Shown piece by piece: positions 8,956-17,928 of a DNA stretch of 64,000 bases. Where the stretch lies: contig NZ_QBKN01000002.1 of assembly GCF_003054175.1 (NCBI RefSeq), positions 186,001 through 250,000 on the forward strand. Reading direction: 5' to 3'. A program made the position numbers and the translations under genes. The notes beneath the pieces were generated by a model. It worked only from the letters and a program-made list of their open reading frames with translations. It did not search any database and was not told where the DNA came from. How positions within the stretch are numbered: the first letter of the stretch is position 1; the number at the start of each line of letters is the position of its first letter. Source of the stretch: Allosediminivita pacifica. GTDB taxonomy: Bacteria > Pseudomonadota > Alphaproteobacteria > Rhodobacterales > Rhodobacteraceae.

Positions 8956-10179
8956 TCATGCGCTGCCGTAGAGGCAGTCCTTTATCGTTGTGAGCCCGGC
9001 TTCGGTCTCGTCCGCGTCGGCCACCATGGCGACGCGGATGTAGCCCTTGCCGGGATTGCCCTGTGCCGTTTCGCGCGACAGGTACGCGCCCGGCAGGACA
9101 CGGGTGCCCGTCTCCTGCCAGAGTTTCAGGGCCGCCGTCTCGCCGTCCTCGACCGGCAGCCAGAGGAAGAACCCCGCCTGCGGCGGCACGTAGCCCGGGA
9201 CGTTGCCAAGTATGCGGTCGGCCATGAGATACTTGGTGCGGTAGAGCGCGCGGTTGGTTTCCACATGCGCCTCGTCGGCCCAGACGCGTTCGGCGACGCG
9301 CTGGATCGGCATGGGCAGCGGCGCACCCGCGTAGTTGCGCAGCTGCTTGATGCGGGCCATGCACTCGGGCCCGCCGGCGACGAAGCCCGCGCGCAGACCG
9401 GGCAGGTTCGACCGCTTGGAGAGCGAATGGAAGATCACCACGCGCTCGGGGTCGGCGCCCATGCTGTGGGCCACCTGCAGCGCGCCGGGGGGCGGCGTGT
9501 CGCGGTAGATCTCGGAGTAGCATTCGTCCGCGAGGATGCGGAAATCATGCTTTTCGGCCAGGCCGATCAGTTCGCGCCAGTAGGCCTCGTCGGCGACGGC
9601 GCCCTGCGGGTTCGCGGGCGAACAGATGTAGCAGAGCGCTGTGCGCTCGAGCACCTCCTCGGGCAACGACGTGTAGTCCGGCAGGTGGCCGGTTTCGGCG
9701 GTGGCGGGCACGTAGACGGGCTCGGCCCCGACCGAAAGCGCCGCGACCGCGTAGACCTGGTAGAACGGGTTGGGCGTCAGCACCACGGGGCGCGCGCCGT
9801 TCCTGGTCTCGGGGCAGAGCGCCATGGCGGCGTTGTAGAGCCCCTCGCGCGTGCCGTTGAGCGGCATCACCTGCCGTTCCGGATCGAGGTGAACACCATA
9901 GCGCCGCGCGATCCAGCCGGTCATGGCCGCGCGCAGCTCGGGCGTGCCGTCGTTGGGCGGATACCGCCCGAACTCGGCCGCGTAATCGGTCAGGATTCCC
10001 GTGATCCACGGCGGGAAGGCATGCTTCGGTTCGCCGATGGTCATGTGCCGCACGGGACCGCCCGGCGCATGGGCGTCGAGAAGGGCCCGCAGACGCGGGA
10101 ATGCATAGTCCGGTAGGTTCGAAAACCGTTCGGGGAACATCCGCTCTATTGCCGTAACTGCCTCAGGGGACGGGATCAT
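8956..10179 (-). CDS. Class I/II aminotransferase, DapC-like
   Basis: The 407-residue enzyme is a fold-type I PLP aminotransferase resembling succinyl-diaminopimelate aminotransferases (DapC), which act in lysine and peptidoglycan precursor synthesis. Motifs include [13 protein letters not shown], the substrate/PLP loop [19 protein letters not shown], and the Schiff-base lysine in [16 protein letters not shown] near residue 256. The start at 10179 is the first ATG before the conserved N-terminus; the ribosome site is weak. It lies directly upstream of ftsK with a possible 4-base overlap. DapC is the best guess; another acetyl-diamine or aromatic substrate cannot be excluded. Confidence 0.85.
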   Translation of the reverse strand: MIPSPEAVTAIERMFPERFSNLPDYAFPRLRALLDAHAPGGPVRHMTIGEPKHAFPPWITGILTDYAAEFGRYPPNDGTPELRAAMTGWIARRYGVHLDPERQVMPLNGTREGLYNAAMALCPETRNGARPVVLTPNPFYQVYAVAALSVGAEPVYVPATAETGHLPDYTSLPEEVLERTALCYICSPANPQGAVADEAYWRELIGLAEKHDFRILADECYSEIYRDTPPPGALQVAHSMGADPERVVIFHSLSKRSNLPGLRAGFVAGGPECMARIKQLRNYAGAPLPMPIQRVAERVWADEAHVETNRALYRTKYLMADRILGNVPGYVPPQAGFFLWLPVEDGETAALKLWQETGTRVLPGAYLSRETAQGNPGKGYIRVAMVADADETEAGLTTIKDCLYGSA

Positions 10180-10328
10180 TCTTTTATGTGTGTCCCGTTT
10201 GCGACAAGGATAGGGAATTCGTGGGGGTCCTGTCCAGCGAGCACGCCGCGGCAACCGGATTTGTGACCCGAAAGTCGCAACCGGAGGTCGGAAACCTGCG
10301 CCGGCGCGTCCGGGCGGTCGCCGTCGGA

Positions 10329-10373
10329 CCGGGGCTCTGCCCCGGACCCCGGAATATTTGTGCCAAGAAGAAG
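10329..10373 (+). repeat. GC-hairpin/AAGAAG dispersed repeat, copy A
   Basis: The copy contains the hairpin GGGGCTCTGCCCC, a CCGGACCCCGG segment, then AATATTTGTGCC and AAGAAGAAG. The AAGAAG end lies 14 bases from the stop codon of the amidase on the opposite strand. It is one of seven related copies in this window. Confidence 0.75.
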
Positions 10374-10386
10374 CCCTGCCGGGGTG

Positions 10387-11721
10387 TCAGCCCTCGGCGA
10401 GCGCGGATTCGGCGGCGGCGGCGAGGCGCAGGAGGCGGTCCTCACCCATGGGCGGCGCCATGAGGGAGATGCCGCAGCTTGGCGTGCCGGTGGGCAGGGT
10501 CGCGGCGCAGAGCCCCATGAGGTTGCCGACGCGGGTGTTGCGCAGGGTGAGCAGGTTCTCGGTCACGTAGTAGTCGCCGTCGCTCATGAGCCGGGCGGCC
10601 TGCGGCGGCACGTTGGGGGCGGTGGGGCAGAGGACCGCGTCGAAGGCGGCGGTGGCACGGGCCCAGGTCCCGCGGACCTCCTCCAGCCGCTCCCAGGCGG
10701 CGATGTAGGTGGCAGCAGACACGTCGCGGCCGCCCTCGAACCGCTGGCGGATGGGGGCGAACATCGCCTCGGGGTCGGCCTCGATGGCGTCGCTCCAGAG
10801 GCCCCAGGCCTCGGCGGTGTAGAGCACGGCCGAGTCGCCCATGGGACCGGTGAGCTCCGGTACGTCGAGGGGGATGATCTCGGCCCCGGCGGCGCGGAGG
10901 CGGTCGAGGGCCTCGACGTAGGCCGTGGCGGGGGCGTCGTAGACGTCGTCGAGAACGGTGGTCTGGAGGGCGGCGAGGCGGCGGCCCTTGAGGCTGGCGG
11001 CGCTGAGGTCGGGTGCGGCGCGGCCTTCGAGAGCGGCGAGCATCAGGGCCGCGTCCGCGACCGAGCGGGTGAGCGGGCCCACGGTGTCGAAGCGCTTGGC
11101 CAGCGGCACGACGCCCTCGAGAGAGATGCGGCCCGAGGTGGTCTTGAGCCCGACGAGGTCGTTCCAGGCGGCGGGGATGCGCACCGAGCCGCCGGTGTCG
11201 GAGCCCACCGCGGCAGCGGCGAGGCCGAAGGCCACCGAGGCGGCGGCGCCCGAGGAGGAGCCGCCGGCGACCGCGCCCTCGTCGTTGACGCAGGGCGGCG
11301 TGGCGGTGCGCGGGTTGAGGCCGAGGCCCGAGAAGGCCAGTTCCGACATGTGGGTCTTGCCGAGGCAGACGAGGCCCATGGCGGTCGCGGTGCGCAGGCA
11401 GGGGGCGTCATGGTCGGGCACGCGGCCCTTGAGCAGGGCCGAGCCCGCCTCGGTCGCGGTGCCGCGGGTGTCGAAGAGGTCCTTCCAGCTGACCGGCACG
11501 CCGTCGAGCGGTGAGCGGCGCTGGCCTGTGCTTGCGCGGTCGCGGGCCGCCGCGGCCTCGGCCCGGGCGCGGTCGGGGGTGAGGCGGGCGTAGATGCGCG
11601 CGGCGTGGGGGTGTGCGTCGATCTTGGCGAGGTAGGCTTCGGTCAGCTCGACCGGATCGATCTCGCCCCTGCCGATGGCGGCGCCGAGCGCACCTGCCTG
11701 CATCTCTGTCCAGTCGGTCAT
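10387..11721 (-). CDS. Amidase (amidase signature family)
   Basis: The 444-residue enzyme belongs to the amidase signature family of amide hydrolases. The complete catalytic triad is visible: Lys80 in VSWKD, cis-Ser155 in AGGSSSG and the nucleophile Ser179 in SDTGGSVRIPA, with the usual 24-residue Ser-Ser spacing. It is not linked to gatB or gatC, so it is more likely a free amidase than the GatA subunit. I start at 11721 (MTDWTEMQAG), where the family alignment begins. It is divergent from the UbiH-type gene with about 100 bp between them. The substrate cannot be inferred. Confidence 0.88.
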   Translation of the reverse strand: MTDWTEMQAGALGAAIGRGEIDPVELTEAYLAKIDAHPHAARIYARLTPDRARAEAAAARDRASTGQRRSPLDGVPVSWKDLFDTRGTATEAGSALLKGRVPDHDAPCLRTATAMGLVCLGKTHMSELAFSGLGLNPRTATPPCVNDEGAVAGGSSSGAAASVAFGLAAAAVGSDTGGSVRIPAAWNDLVGLKTTSGRISLEGVVPLAKRFDTVGPLTRSVADAALMLAALEGRAAPDLSAASLKGRRLAALQTTVLDDVYDAPATAYVEALDRLRAAGAEIIPLDVPELTGPMGDSAVLYTAEAWGLWSDAIEADPEAMFAPIRQRFEGGRDVSAATYIAAWERLEEVRGTWARATAAFDAVLCPTAPNVPPQAARLMSDGDYYVTENLLTLRNTRVGNLMGLCAATLPTGTPSCGISLMAPPMGEDRLLRLAAAAESALAEG

Positions 11722-11822
11722 GCGCCCGTCCCCTTCTTGCCGCCCCGTTTGGCTTCTGCGCGAGAGTGGTAGCGGCACAGGCGCGCATGGACAATCCCGC
11801 CGCGCGCGCCATAGTCCGCCCC

Positions 11823-13040
11823 ATGACCCAGGATACCGATCTTCTCATCACCGGTGGCGGCCTCAACGGGGCGGCGCTGGCGCTGGCCGCGGCCCGGGCG
11901 GGACTGACCGCCACCGTGATCGACGCAGCCCCCCTGCCCGCTCATCGCGATCCCGATTTCGACGGCCGCTCCTACGCGCTGGCTCTGGGATCGGTGCGGA
12001 TGCTGAAGCGCCTCGGCCTCTGGGAGGGGCTGGCGGATCACGCGCAGGCGATGAGTGAGATCCGGGTCTCGGACGGGCGCGTCGGCGTGGCCGAGGCGGT
12101 GCTGGGGCTCGATTTCCAAAGCGCCGAGATCGAGGAAGGCCCGATGGGTCAGATGGTCGAGGACCGCTACCTGCGCCGGGTCCTGCTGGATGCGCTGGCG
12201 GGGTCGGACCGGGTGACGCACCTGCCCGGGCGCAAGGTCGTCTCGCAGGCGACGGAGGGCGCGCGGGCGCGGGTGACGTTGGACGACGGCACGGCGCTGT
12301 CGGGGCGGCTTCTGGTGGGCGCGGACGGCAAGCGTTCGGGGACCGCGCAGCGGGCGCGCATCCGGCGGACGGGCTGGCGCTACGGGCAAACCGGGCTGGT
12401 CTGCGCCATCGCGCACGAAAAACCGCACGAGGGCGTGGCGCATCAGCTGTTCCTGCCAGCGGGGCCGCTGGCAATCCTGCCGCTGACCGGCAACCGCAGC
12501 TCCATCGTCTGGTCGGAGCGCGAGGCGCAGGCCGCGGCGGTGCAGGCGCTTCCGGACGCGGACTACCTGACGGTGCTGCGACCGCGGTTCGGGGATTTCC
12601 TGGGGGACATCTCGCTTGCGGGGGCGCGCTATGCCTACCCGCTTGAGCTGAGCCTCGCCAACGCCTTCGTCGCCGACCGGCTGGCGCTGGTGGGGGATGC
12701 AGCACATGCCATGCACCCGATCGCGGGCCAGGGGCTCAACGCGGGGCTGCGCGACGTGGCGGCACTGGCGCATGTGCTGGCCGAGGCGCGGCAGCGGGGC
12801 GAGGACATCGGCGCGCGGGACGTGCTGGGGCGCTACCAGTCTTGGCGGCGCTTCGACGTGGCGACGCTTGCCGCAGCGACGGACGTGTTCAACCGGCTGT
12901 TTTCCAGCGACAACCCGCTGCTGCGGGCGGGACGCGATCTTGGCATGAAACTGGTGCAGGCCTTCCCCGAGGCGCGGCGCGGGTTTGTTCGCGAGGCGGC
13001 GGGGCTGACGGGCGAGTTGCCCGAGCTGATGCGCGGCTGA
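11823..13040 (+). CDS. UbiH/UbiF/COQ6-family FAD-dependent hydroxylase
   Basis: This 405-residue flavoprotein monooxygenase probably hydroxylates the ring of a ubiquinone precursor. It has the N-terminal FAD-binding GGGLNGAALALAAARAG, the middle GADGKRS motif and the C-terminal LVGDAAHAMHPIAGQGLNAG that contacts the flavin. The start at 11823 puts the Rossmann glycines near residue 11, as usual. An in-frame ATG at 11787 would add twelve residues; neither has a strong ribosome site. The hydroxylated ring position (UbiH, UbiF, UbiL or UbiM type) cannot be told from sequence alone. A strong terminator follows. Confidence 0.88.
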   Translation: MTQDTDLLITGGGLNGAALALAAARAGLTATVIDAAPLPAHRDPDFDGRSYALALGSVRMLKRLGLWEGLADHAQAMSEIRVSDGRVGVAEAVLGLDFQSAEIEEGPMGQMVEDRYLRRVLLDALAGSDRVTHLPGRKVVSQATEGARARVTLDDGTALSGRLLVGADGKRSGTAQRARIRRTGWRYGQTGLVCAIAHEKPHEGVAHQLFLPAGPLAILPLTGNRSSIVWSEREAQAAAVQALPDADYLTVLRPRFGDFLGDISLAGARYAYPLELSLANAFVADRLALVGDAAHAMHPIAGQGLNAGLRDVAALAHVLAEARQRGEDIGARDVLGRYQSWRRFDVATLAAATDVFNRLFSSDNPLLRAGRDLGMKLVQAFPEARRGFVREAAGLTGELPELMRG

Positions 13041-13068
13041 GCGCGCCTGCTCCTATCGCAGCATGGAA

Positions 13069-13105
13069 GCGCCCCGCCCGTCTTACCGGGCGGGGCGTTG
13101 TCTTT
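13069..13105 (+). terminator. Intrinsic terminator after the UbiH-type gene
   Basis: An 11-bp stem (13070-13080 with 13087-13097, CGCCCCGCCCG and its complement) is followed by TTGTCTTT. It separates the converging UbiH-type and DUF2125 genes. Confidence 0.85.
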
Positions 13106-14633
13106 ACTGGATGCGCTGACCGTTGGCCAGGACGTGGCCCTGCTCGTTGATCTCGATGGTCGAGGACAGGGTGTCGGGCGCGCTGCCCGGCACGGTGAAC
13201 ATCGCCATCATCATGCGCATGCCCATGGTGTCTTCCTCGGTCATCACACCCATGGTCACCAGGGCGTCCATGAGGCGGTTGATCCCGCTGGCCTCAAGCC
13301 GGACCTCGCCCTCGGGCTGGGGCATGCCGCCGAAGGCCTCGGTGCTCTCGCCAAAGGTGAAGGCGCCTTCACCGCTGAGGCTGCTTCCGACCGCCTCGAT
13401 CTGAAGCTCGTTCAGGGTCAGCGCGTTCAGTTCACCCGGTGCATCGCCGTTTTCCTCCATCTGCTGCACCGCCTCGGGATCGAGGAAGTTCACAAGCGGG
13501 GTCACCTGCGCGGTCAGGTCGAGATGGACCGTCGCCGGGTCACGGGGCAGGACGCGCTGCGGATCGAAAATGGCCCAGATCTCGTCGGCCATGGTGAAGC
13601 CGGAGAGGTCGAGCGCCACTGCCGCGTCGCGCGGGCTGCCGTCCTCGGCGGGGGTCAGCGGCAGGGTCAGGCCGAGCCGGGTTTCGTCGATGGAGGCCTG
13701 AAGCGGGAAAGGCAGCTCCTCCACGCTCATGTCGAGCTGGTTGCCGCTGCCCGAGATATCGTAGACGAAGCTTCCGTCGGACATTTCCACGGCGAAACGG
13801 CCGGACTCGGAACTGAGCGTGCCCTGCGACGTCGTCGCGCCGTCCTCGGAAATGCTGAACTCGTTCTCGGACCCCTGATGCGTGAAGACACCGGAGCCAC
13901 CGAAACCGCCGGCGGCGAGCACCGAAGGATCTGAGAAATCCGCCTCGGCAGGGAGCCGCGTGGTGCCCTCGCTGGCGACGCCTGTCATGCGGCCGGAGAA
14001 GTTGCCGCCGCCGTCGTCTTCCTCGACAACGGCGTCGTAAGTCAGATCGCCGAGTTGCAGGTCATGGGTGTAGGTGCGTTCGTCGCCGCTTTCACCGATC
14101 TCGGTCGTGCCCTCGACAGGGCCCATGGCCATGCTCAGGTCGAAGACCTCGGGTGCGTCATCGCCGAGGCCCTCGCCCGACAGCTCGCGCAGCACGAGGG
14201 CGAGTTCCTCGGCGGCGAAATCGTAGACCATGTCGTCGGGATCGCCCGACACCGTCATCTCGAGACCGGTCTGGGTGTAGTCGATCAACAGACGGACGGG
14301 CTCCTCGTCGTCACCGGGCATGGTGACCTCGATCGGCATGGTCCCGGGAAACTCGGCGCGAACCGTGCCGTCGCCCTGGTCCGAGAAGGTGATCTCGGAG
14401 AGAGTGACGGTGACCTCGCCGTCGTCGCTGCCCTCGACGGCGAGCGGGGACGACATCACGACGTCGGACAGGACGAGGTCCCCGCCCTGGCCTGTCTCGC
14501 CGACATCGATGCTGTAACCGAAGGAGCGCATGGTGCCGGCGAGGTTGTCCCAGACCTCCTGCGGGGTCACGTCCGCCAGGGCGGGACCAGCTGAGACCGC
14601 CCCCAGTGCAGCAATGCCAATTGCTCGTTTCAT
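13104..14633 (-). CDS. DUF2125 domain-containing exported protein
   Basis: This 509-residue protein has an N-terminal signal peptide ending near GPALADV, so it is periplasmic or envelope-associated. The mature part is acidic and rich in Asp, Glu, Gly, Ser and Thr. It matches DUF2125-type proteins of Rhodobacterales (VTPQEVWDNLAGTMRSFGY near the start, MADEIWAIFDPQRVLPRDPATV near residue 340). The function of the family is unknown. A good ribosome site (AAGGAGATAATTCCG) precedes the ATG. It stands alone, divergent from the SDR gene. No enzymatic motif is visible; a beta-rich fold is likely. Confidence 0.85.
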   Translation of the reverse strand: MKRAIGIAALGAVSAGPALADVTPQEVWDNLAGTMRSFGYSIDVGETGQGGDLVLSDVVMSSPLAVEGSDDGEVTVTLSEITFSDQGDGTVRAEFPGTMPIEVTMPGDDEEPVRLLIDYTQTGLEMTVSGDPDDMVYDFAAEELALVLRELSGEGLGDDAPEVFDLSMAMGPVEGTTEIGESGDERTYTHDLQLGDLTYDAVVEEDDGGGNFSGRMTGVASEGTTRLPAEADFSDPSVLAAGGFGGSGVFTHQGSENEFSISEDGATTSQGTLSSESGRFAVEMSDGSFVYDISGSGNQLDMSVEELPFPLQASIDETRLGLTLPLTPAEDGSPRDAAVALDLSGFTMADEIWAIFDPQRVLPRDPATVHLDLTAQVTPLVNFLDPEAVQQMEENGDAPGELNALTLNELQIEAVGSSLSGEGAFTFGESTEAFGGMPQPEGEVRLEASGINRLMDALVTMGVMTEEDTMGMRMMMAMFTVPGSAPDTLSSTIEINEQGHVLANGQRIQ

Positions 14634-14758
14634 CGGAATTATCTCCTTGTGGTGGGACGCGCGTTGGCGCCAGTCTCGGGAACGGCCATAAACCGTTCAA
14701 GGCATTGAATTCCAGACTGGTTCACGGAATTGGCAACGACAAGCAGAGGGGACGCGAA

Positions 14759-15514
14759 ATGGATCTGACGGGCAAGGTTGCGCTCATCACCGGGGCGAGC
14801 CGCGGCATCGGGGCCGAGACGGCCCGCGCCTTCGTGAAGGCGGGCGCGAAGGTCGCGCTGGTGGCGCGGTCGAACGAGGCGATCGCCGACCTCGCCGGGG
14901 AACTCGGCGCTGACAACGCGGTGGCGATTCCCTGCGACATCGCCCGCTACTGGGAAATGGACCAGGCGGTCGAGAAGACCGTCGGCGCCTTCGGGCGGCT
15001 GGACATCCTGGTCAGCAACGCGGGCGTGATCGAGCCCATCGCGCGCATGGCCGATGCCGATCCTGTGGCCTGGGGCGAAGTCATCGACATCAACCTCAAG
15101 GGTGTCTTCAACGGCATGCACGCCGCGCTGCAGGTCATGCTGCCCCAGGGCGGTGGTACGCTGCTGACCATCGGGTCGGGCGCCGCGCACGGACCGGTGG
15201 AGGCCTGGTCGCACTACTGTTCGTCCAAGGCGGGGGCGCTCATGCTGACCCGCATGGCCGACGCCGAGTACCGTGATCAGGGCATCCGCGCGCTGTCGCT
15301 GTCGCCCGGCACGGTCGCCACGCAGATGCAGCGCGAGATCAAGTCGAGCGGCATCAATCCGGTGAGCAAGCTCGACTGGTCGGACCACATCCCGCCCGAG
15401 TGGCCGGCGCAGGCGCTGCTGTGGATGTGCGGCACCGAGGCGGACGAGCACCTTGGCGGCGAGTTGTCGCTGCGCGACGAGGGCCTGCGGGCCAAGCTGG
15501 GTCTGTCGCGGTGA
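14759..15514 (+). CDS. Short-chain dehydrogenase/reductase
   Basis: The 251-residue protein is a classical SDR oxidoreductase. The cofactor loop TGASRGIG lies near residue 12, followed by the structural motif LVSNAGV (a variant of NNAG), INLKGVF, and the catalytic Ser-Tyr-Lys set in GSGAAHG..HYCSSKAG. The start has GAGGGG eight bases upstream. The stop overlaps the GTG start of the crotonase-family gene (GTGA at 15511-15514), so the two are translationally coupled and may act on the same hydroxyacyl substrate. The substrate is unknown. Confidence 0.9.
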   Translation: MDLTGKVALITGASRGIGAETARAFVKAGAKVALVARSNEAIADLAGELGADNAVAIPCDIARYWEMDQAVEKTVGAFGRLDILVSNAGVIEPIARMADADPVAWGEVIDINLKGVFNGMHAALQVMLPQGGGTLLTIGSGAAHGPVEAWSHYCSSKAGALMLTRMADAEYRDQGIRALSLSPGTVATQMQREIKSSGINPVSKLDWSDHIPPEWPAQALLWMCGTEADEHLGGELSLRDEGLRAKLGLSR

Positions 15515-16128
15515 TCCGGCTCGACCGGGAGGGCGACCTCTGGGTCGCCACCCTCGACCGACCCGACAAGGCCAACGCGCTGACGGCAGATATGCTGGAG
15601 CGGCTTTGCGAGATCGCCGAGGAGGCGCGCGCGGCCAAGGCGCTGGTGCTGACCGGCGCGGGCAAGGTCTTTTCCGCCGGTGCGGACCTCGAGGCGGCGA
15701 AGGCCGGGCTTGCCACGTCGCCGCTCTGGGAGCGGTTGTCGGGCGCGCTGGCGCGTCTGCCGGGGCTCACGATCTGCGCGCTGAACGGCACGGTCGCGGG
15801 CGGGGCCATGGGCATGACGCTGGCCTGCGATCTGCGCGTCGCGGTGCCGGGGGCCAAGGTCTTCTACCCGGTGATGAAGTTGGGCTTCCTGCCGCAGCCC
15901 TCGGACCCGGCGCGGCTGGCGGCGCTGGTCGGGCCTGCGCGCGCCAAAATGATCCTGATGGCGGGCGCCAAGGTACCGGTCGAGGAAGCCATGGGCTGGG
16001 GCCTGATCGACCGGGTGGTCGAGGGCGACGTGGTGGCGGCCGCGCACGAGCTGGCCGGTGACACGCTGGCCGCGCCCCCGGAGCACGCGGCGGCCATCAA
16101 GGCGCTGATTCCTCGCGGGGGTATCTGA
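15511..16128 (+). CDS. Enoyl-CoA hydratase/isomerase (crotonase) family protein
   Basis: The 205-residue protein starts with GTG in a four-base overlap with the upstream SDR stop. The crotonase fold shows the first oxyanion-hole segment KVFSAGADLEAAK and the second, CALNGTVAGGAMGMTLACDLRVA, with LIDRVV later. It is shorter than typical enoyl-CoA hydratases (about 255 residues), lacking part of the C-terminal helical region, so the exact reaction (hydration, isomerisation or hydrolysis of an acyl-CoA) is open. It is followed by a GC-hairpin repeat copy. Confidence 0.88.
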   Translation: MIRLDREGDLWVATLDRPDKANALTADMLERLCEIAEEARAAKALVLTGAGKVFSAGADLEAAKAGLATSPLWERLSGALARLPGLTICALNGTVAGGAMGMTLACDLRVAVPGAKVFYPVMKLGFLPQPSDPARLAALVGPARAKMILMAGAKVPVEEAMGWGLIDRVVEGDVVAAAHELAGDTLAAPPEHAAAIKALIPRGGI

Positions 16129-16140
16129 GGCGGACCGTGC

Positions 16141-16200
16141 ATGGGGGGCTCTGCCCCCGGCCCTTCGGGCCTCCCCCGAGGTATTTGCAGCGAGAAGAAG
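16141..16200 (+). repeat. GC-hairpin/AAGAAG dispersed repeat, copy B
   Basis: GGGGGCTCTGCCCCC, a CCCTTCGGG mini-hairpin, CTCCCCCGAGGTATTTG and GAGAAGAAG occur in order. The AAGAAG end is 17 bases from the stop codon of the alpha/beta hydrolase on the opposite strand. Here it may also serve as terminator for the converging crotonase gene. Confidence 0.8.
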
Positions 16201-16216
16201 CGCGGGGGCGCGCGCC

Positions 16217-17044
16217 CTAGCGGATCATGCCCAGCCAGCGGGTCAGCGCGTCGAGGCTTTCGGGCTCGTCCAGGAAGGGGATGTGGCCGCGGTCGGGCAC
16301 TTCGGTCGCGACCATGTCGGGGCGGCGGCGCTTCATTTCCTCGAAGGTGGCGGCTTCCAGCAGGTCGGAGTTCGCGCCGCGGATGGTGCAGAGCGGCAGG
16401 CCCGCCAGCGCATCGAAGAGTGGCCAGAGGTCGGGCGCGGGCTGGGCACCGTTGGCCAGCACCGCGTCGCGCAGGCGGCGGTCGTAGGGCAGGTCCAGCC
16501 CCTCCGGGGTTTCCACGAAGAGACGTTCGACCTCCTCGCGCCAGCGGCTGGCAGGTACGTTGAAGAAGCCGGCGGCCTCCATGACCTTGGGGCGTTTCGC
16601 TGCGGCCTCCTCGAGGCTGGCCCAGACGGGATCGCGCCCGAGGTAGCCATCGATGGCCTTGAGCCCCTTGGCACCGATCACGGGGCCCACGTCGTTGAGT
16701 GCGACGCCGGAGAGGCGCTCCTTCGCCGTGGCGGCGAGCGCCATGGCTATCAGCCCTCCGCGGGACGTTCCCAGCACCGCGGCCTTGTCGATGTTCAGGT
16801 GATCGAGAAGCTCCAGCGCGTCCTGCCCCTCGCGCGGGATCGTGTAGGTCGCGGGATCGGCGTGGGCAGATTGCCCGCGGCCACGGTAGTCCATCCGGAT
16901 CAGGCGCACGCGTTCGAGGTGCGGGGCGACGAAGTCGAAATCGCGCTGGTCGCGGCTGAGGCCCGCGAGGCAGAGAAGCGGCAGGCCCTCGCCTTCGTCG
17001 GTGTAGTAGAGGTCGATCCCGTCAGACGTCGTGAAATTGGGCAT
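16217..17044 (-). CDS. Alpha/beta-fold hydrolase
   Basis: The 275-residue protein has the alpha/beta hydrolase layout: an oxyanion region LLCLAGLSRDQRDFD, the MDYRGRGQS turn, the nucleophile elbow GTSRGG with serine, and a C-terminal histidine in DRGHIPFLDEP. The serine nucleophile argues against a haloalkane dehalogenase, which uses aspartate. Its start overlaps the stop of the haloacid dehalogenase-like gene by one base (TGATG), so the two are co-expressed. An esterase or C-C hydrolase is likely; the substrate is unknown. Confidence 0.88.
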   Translation of the reverse strand: MPNFTTSDGIDLYYTDEGEGLPLLCLAGLSRDQRDFDFVAPHLERVRLIRMDYRGRGQSAHADPATYTIPREGQDALELLDHLNIDKAAVLGTSRGGLIAMALAATAKERLSGVALNDVGPVIGAKGLKAIDGYLGRDPVWASLEEAAAKRPKVMEAAGFFNVPASRWREEVERLFVETPEGLDLPYDRRLRDAVLANGAQPAPDLWPLFDALAGLPLCTIRGANSDLLEAATFEEMKRRRPDMVATEVPDRGHIPFLDEPESLDALTRWLGMIR

Positions 17045-17721
17045 CAGGCAAACTCCGGCAGGTTGGAGAGATCGGGCAGGACGTGATCGGGCCGGCCGGG
17101 CAGCAGATCCATGGGCGCGCCTGCGCGGTTCACCCAGACTGTGGTGAAACCGTAAGCCGCGGCGCCGGCCACGTCCCAGCCGTTCGAGGAGACGAACAGC
17201 ACCTCGGCGGGACTGGTTCCGAAGCGCTCGCCCACCATGTCGTAGACGGCGCGGGCGGGCTTGAAGGTGCCGACCGCGTCGACCGAAAGACTGTCGGCCA
17301 GGAGGTGGGAAATCCCGGCGCTCTCGCAGGCGGCCCGCAGCATCTCGGGGCTGCCGTTCGACAGGATCGCGGCGGGGCGGCCCATGTCGGCGAGGGTTTC
17401 GAGCATTACGGGGACCTCGGGGTAGGCCTCGAGCTCCCAGTAAAGGCCCAGCAGGGTCTCGCGTAGTTCAGGGTCGGCGAGACCGGCGTTCGCCAAGGCC
17501 CAGTCGAGCCCGTCCTGCGTGAGCTGCCAGAAGGAGGTGTAATCGCCGGAGACGGCGCGCAGCCAGCTGTATTCGAGCTGCTTGCGCCGCCAGTCGCCCG
17601 CCACGGCCTGCCAGGTTTCGGCAAGCGCGCCGCCGCCGGGCGAATCGACGGCATTGCGTGCGGCGGCCTCCACGTTGAAGAGCGTGCCGTAGGCGTCGAA
17701 GATGACGGTTTCGAAAGCCAT
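17044..17721 (-). CDS. Haloacid dehalogenase type II (L-2-haloacid dehalogenase family)
   Basis: The 225-residue HAD-superfamily protein carries the type II dehalogenase signature set: nucleophile aspartate in FDAYGTLFN (Asp9), EYSWLRAVSGDYTSFWQLT, ILSNGSPEML, a KPARAVYD lysine and VSSNGWDVAGAAAYG ending in VWVNR. Enzymes with this set replace the halogen of (S)-2-haloalkanoic acids with hydroxyl. The ATG at 17721 follows a GGGGAGG ribosome site. The stop overlaps the hydrolase start. Activity on haloacids is inferred from conserved residues; some family members act on other small acids or phosphates. Confidence 0.85.
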   Translation of the reverse strand: MAFETVIFDAYGTLFNVEAAARNAVDSPGGGALAETWQAVAGDWRRKQLEYSWLRAVSGDYTSFWQLTQDGLDWALANAGLADPELRETLLGLYWELEAYPEVPVMLETLADMGRPAAILSNGSPEMLRAACESAGISHLLADSLSVDAVGTFKPARAVYDMVGERFGTSPAEVLFVSSNGWDVAGAAAYGFTTVWVNRAGAPMDLLPGRPDHVLPDLSNLPEFA

Positions 17722-17928
17722 TGTCCCTCCCCGGGGTTGCGCGGATGCAGCGTTGCATGGCGCGCGCGTGGTGGAAAGGGGCAGGAAATGGCCGGATCGG
17801 AGCGGATTTTCTGCTTGGCAGCGACCAAAATGACACGTAGCCTCGGACGTTGACGAAGACCGAGCCACCCGCGCAGGTACGCGGCCTCGGAAATCCAAAC
17901 CCTTTTCCAGACATCAACGGAGCTACGC

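Noticed and set aside
5516-8971. Very long plus-strand open frame of about 1150 codons
   Set aside because: It is antisense to ftsK. Its translation is rich in His, Arg and Asp without any domain, and the frame stays open only because of high GC.
8936-9523. Upstream extension of the ftsK frame
   Set aside because: It reads through the aminotransferase gene in another frame and lacks a ribosome site; the ATG at 8935 fits the family.
10387-11721. GatA subunit of the Glu-tRNA amidotransferase
   Set aside because: The amidase signature is shared, but there is no gatB or gatC nearby and GatA-specific regions are not evident.
16217-17044. Haloalkane dehalogenase for the alpha/beta hydrolase
   Set aside because: The nucleophile elbow has serine (GTSRGG), whereas haloalkane dehalogenases use aspartate.
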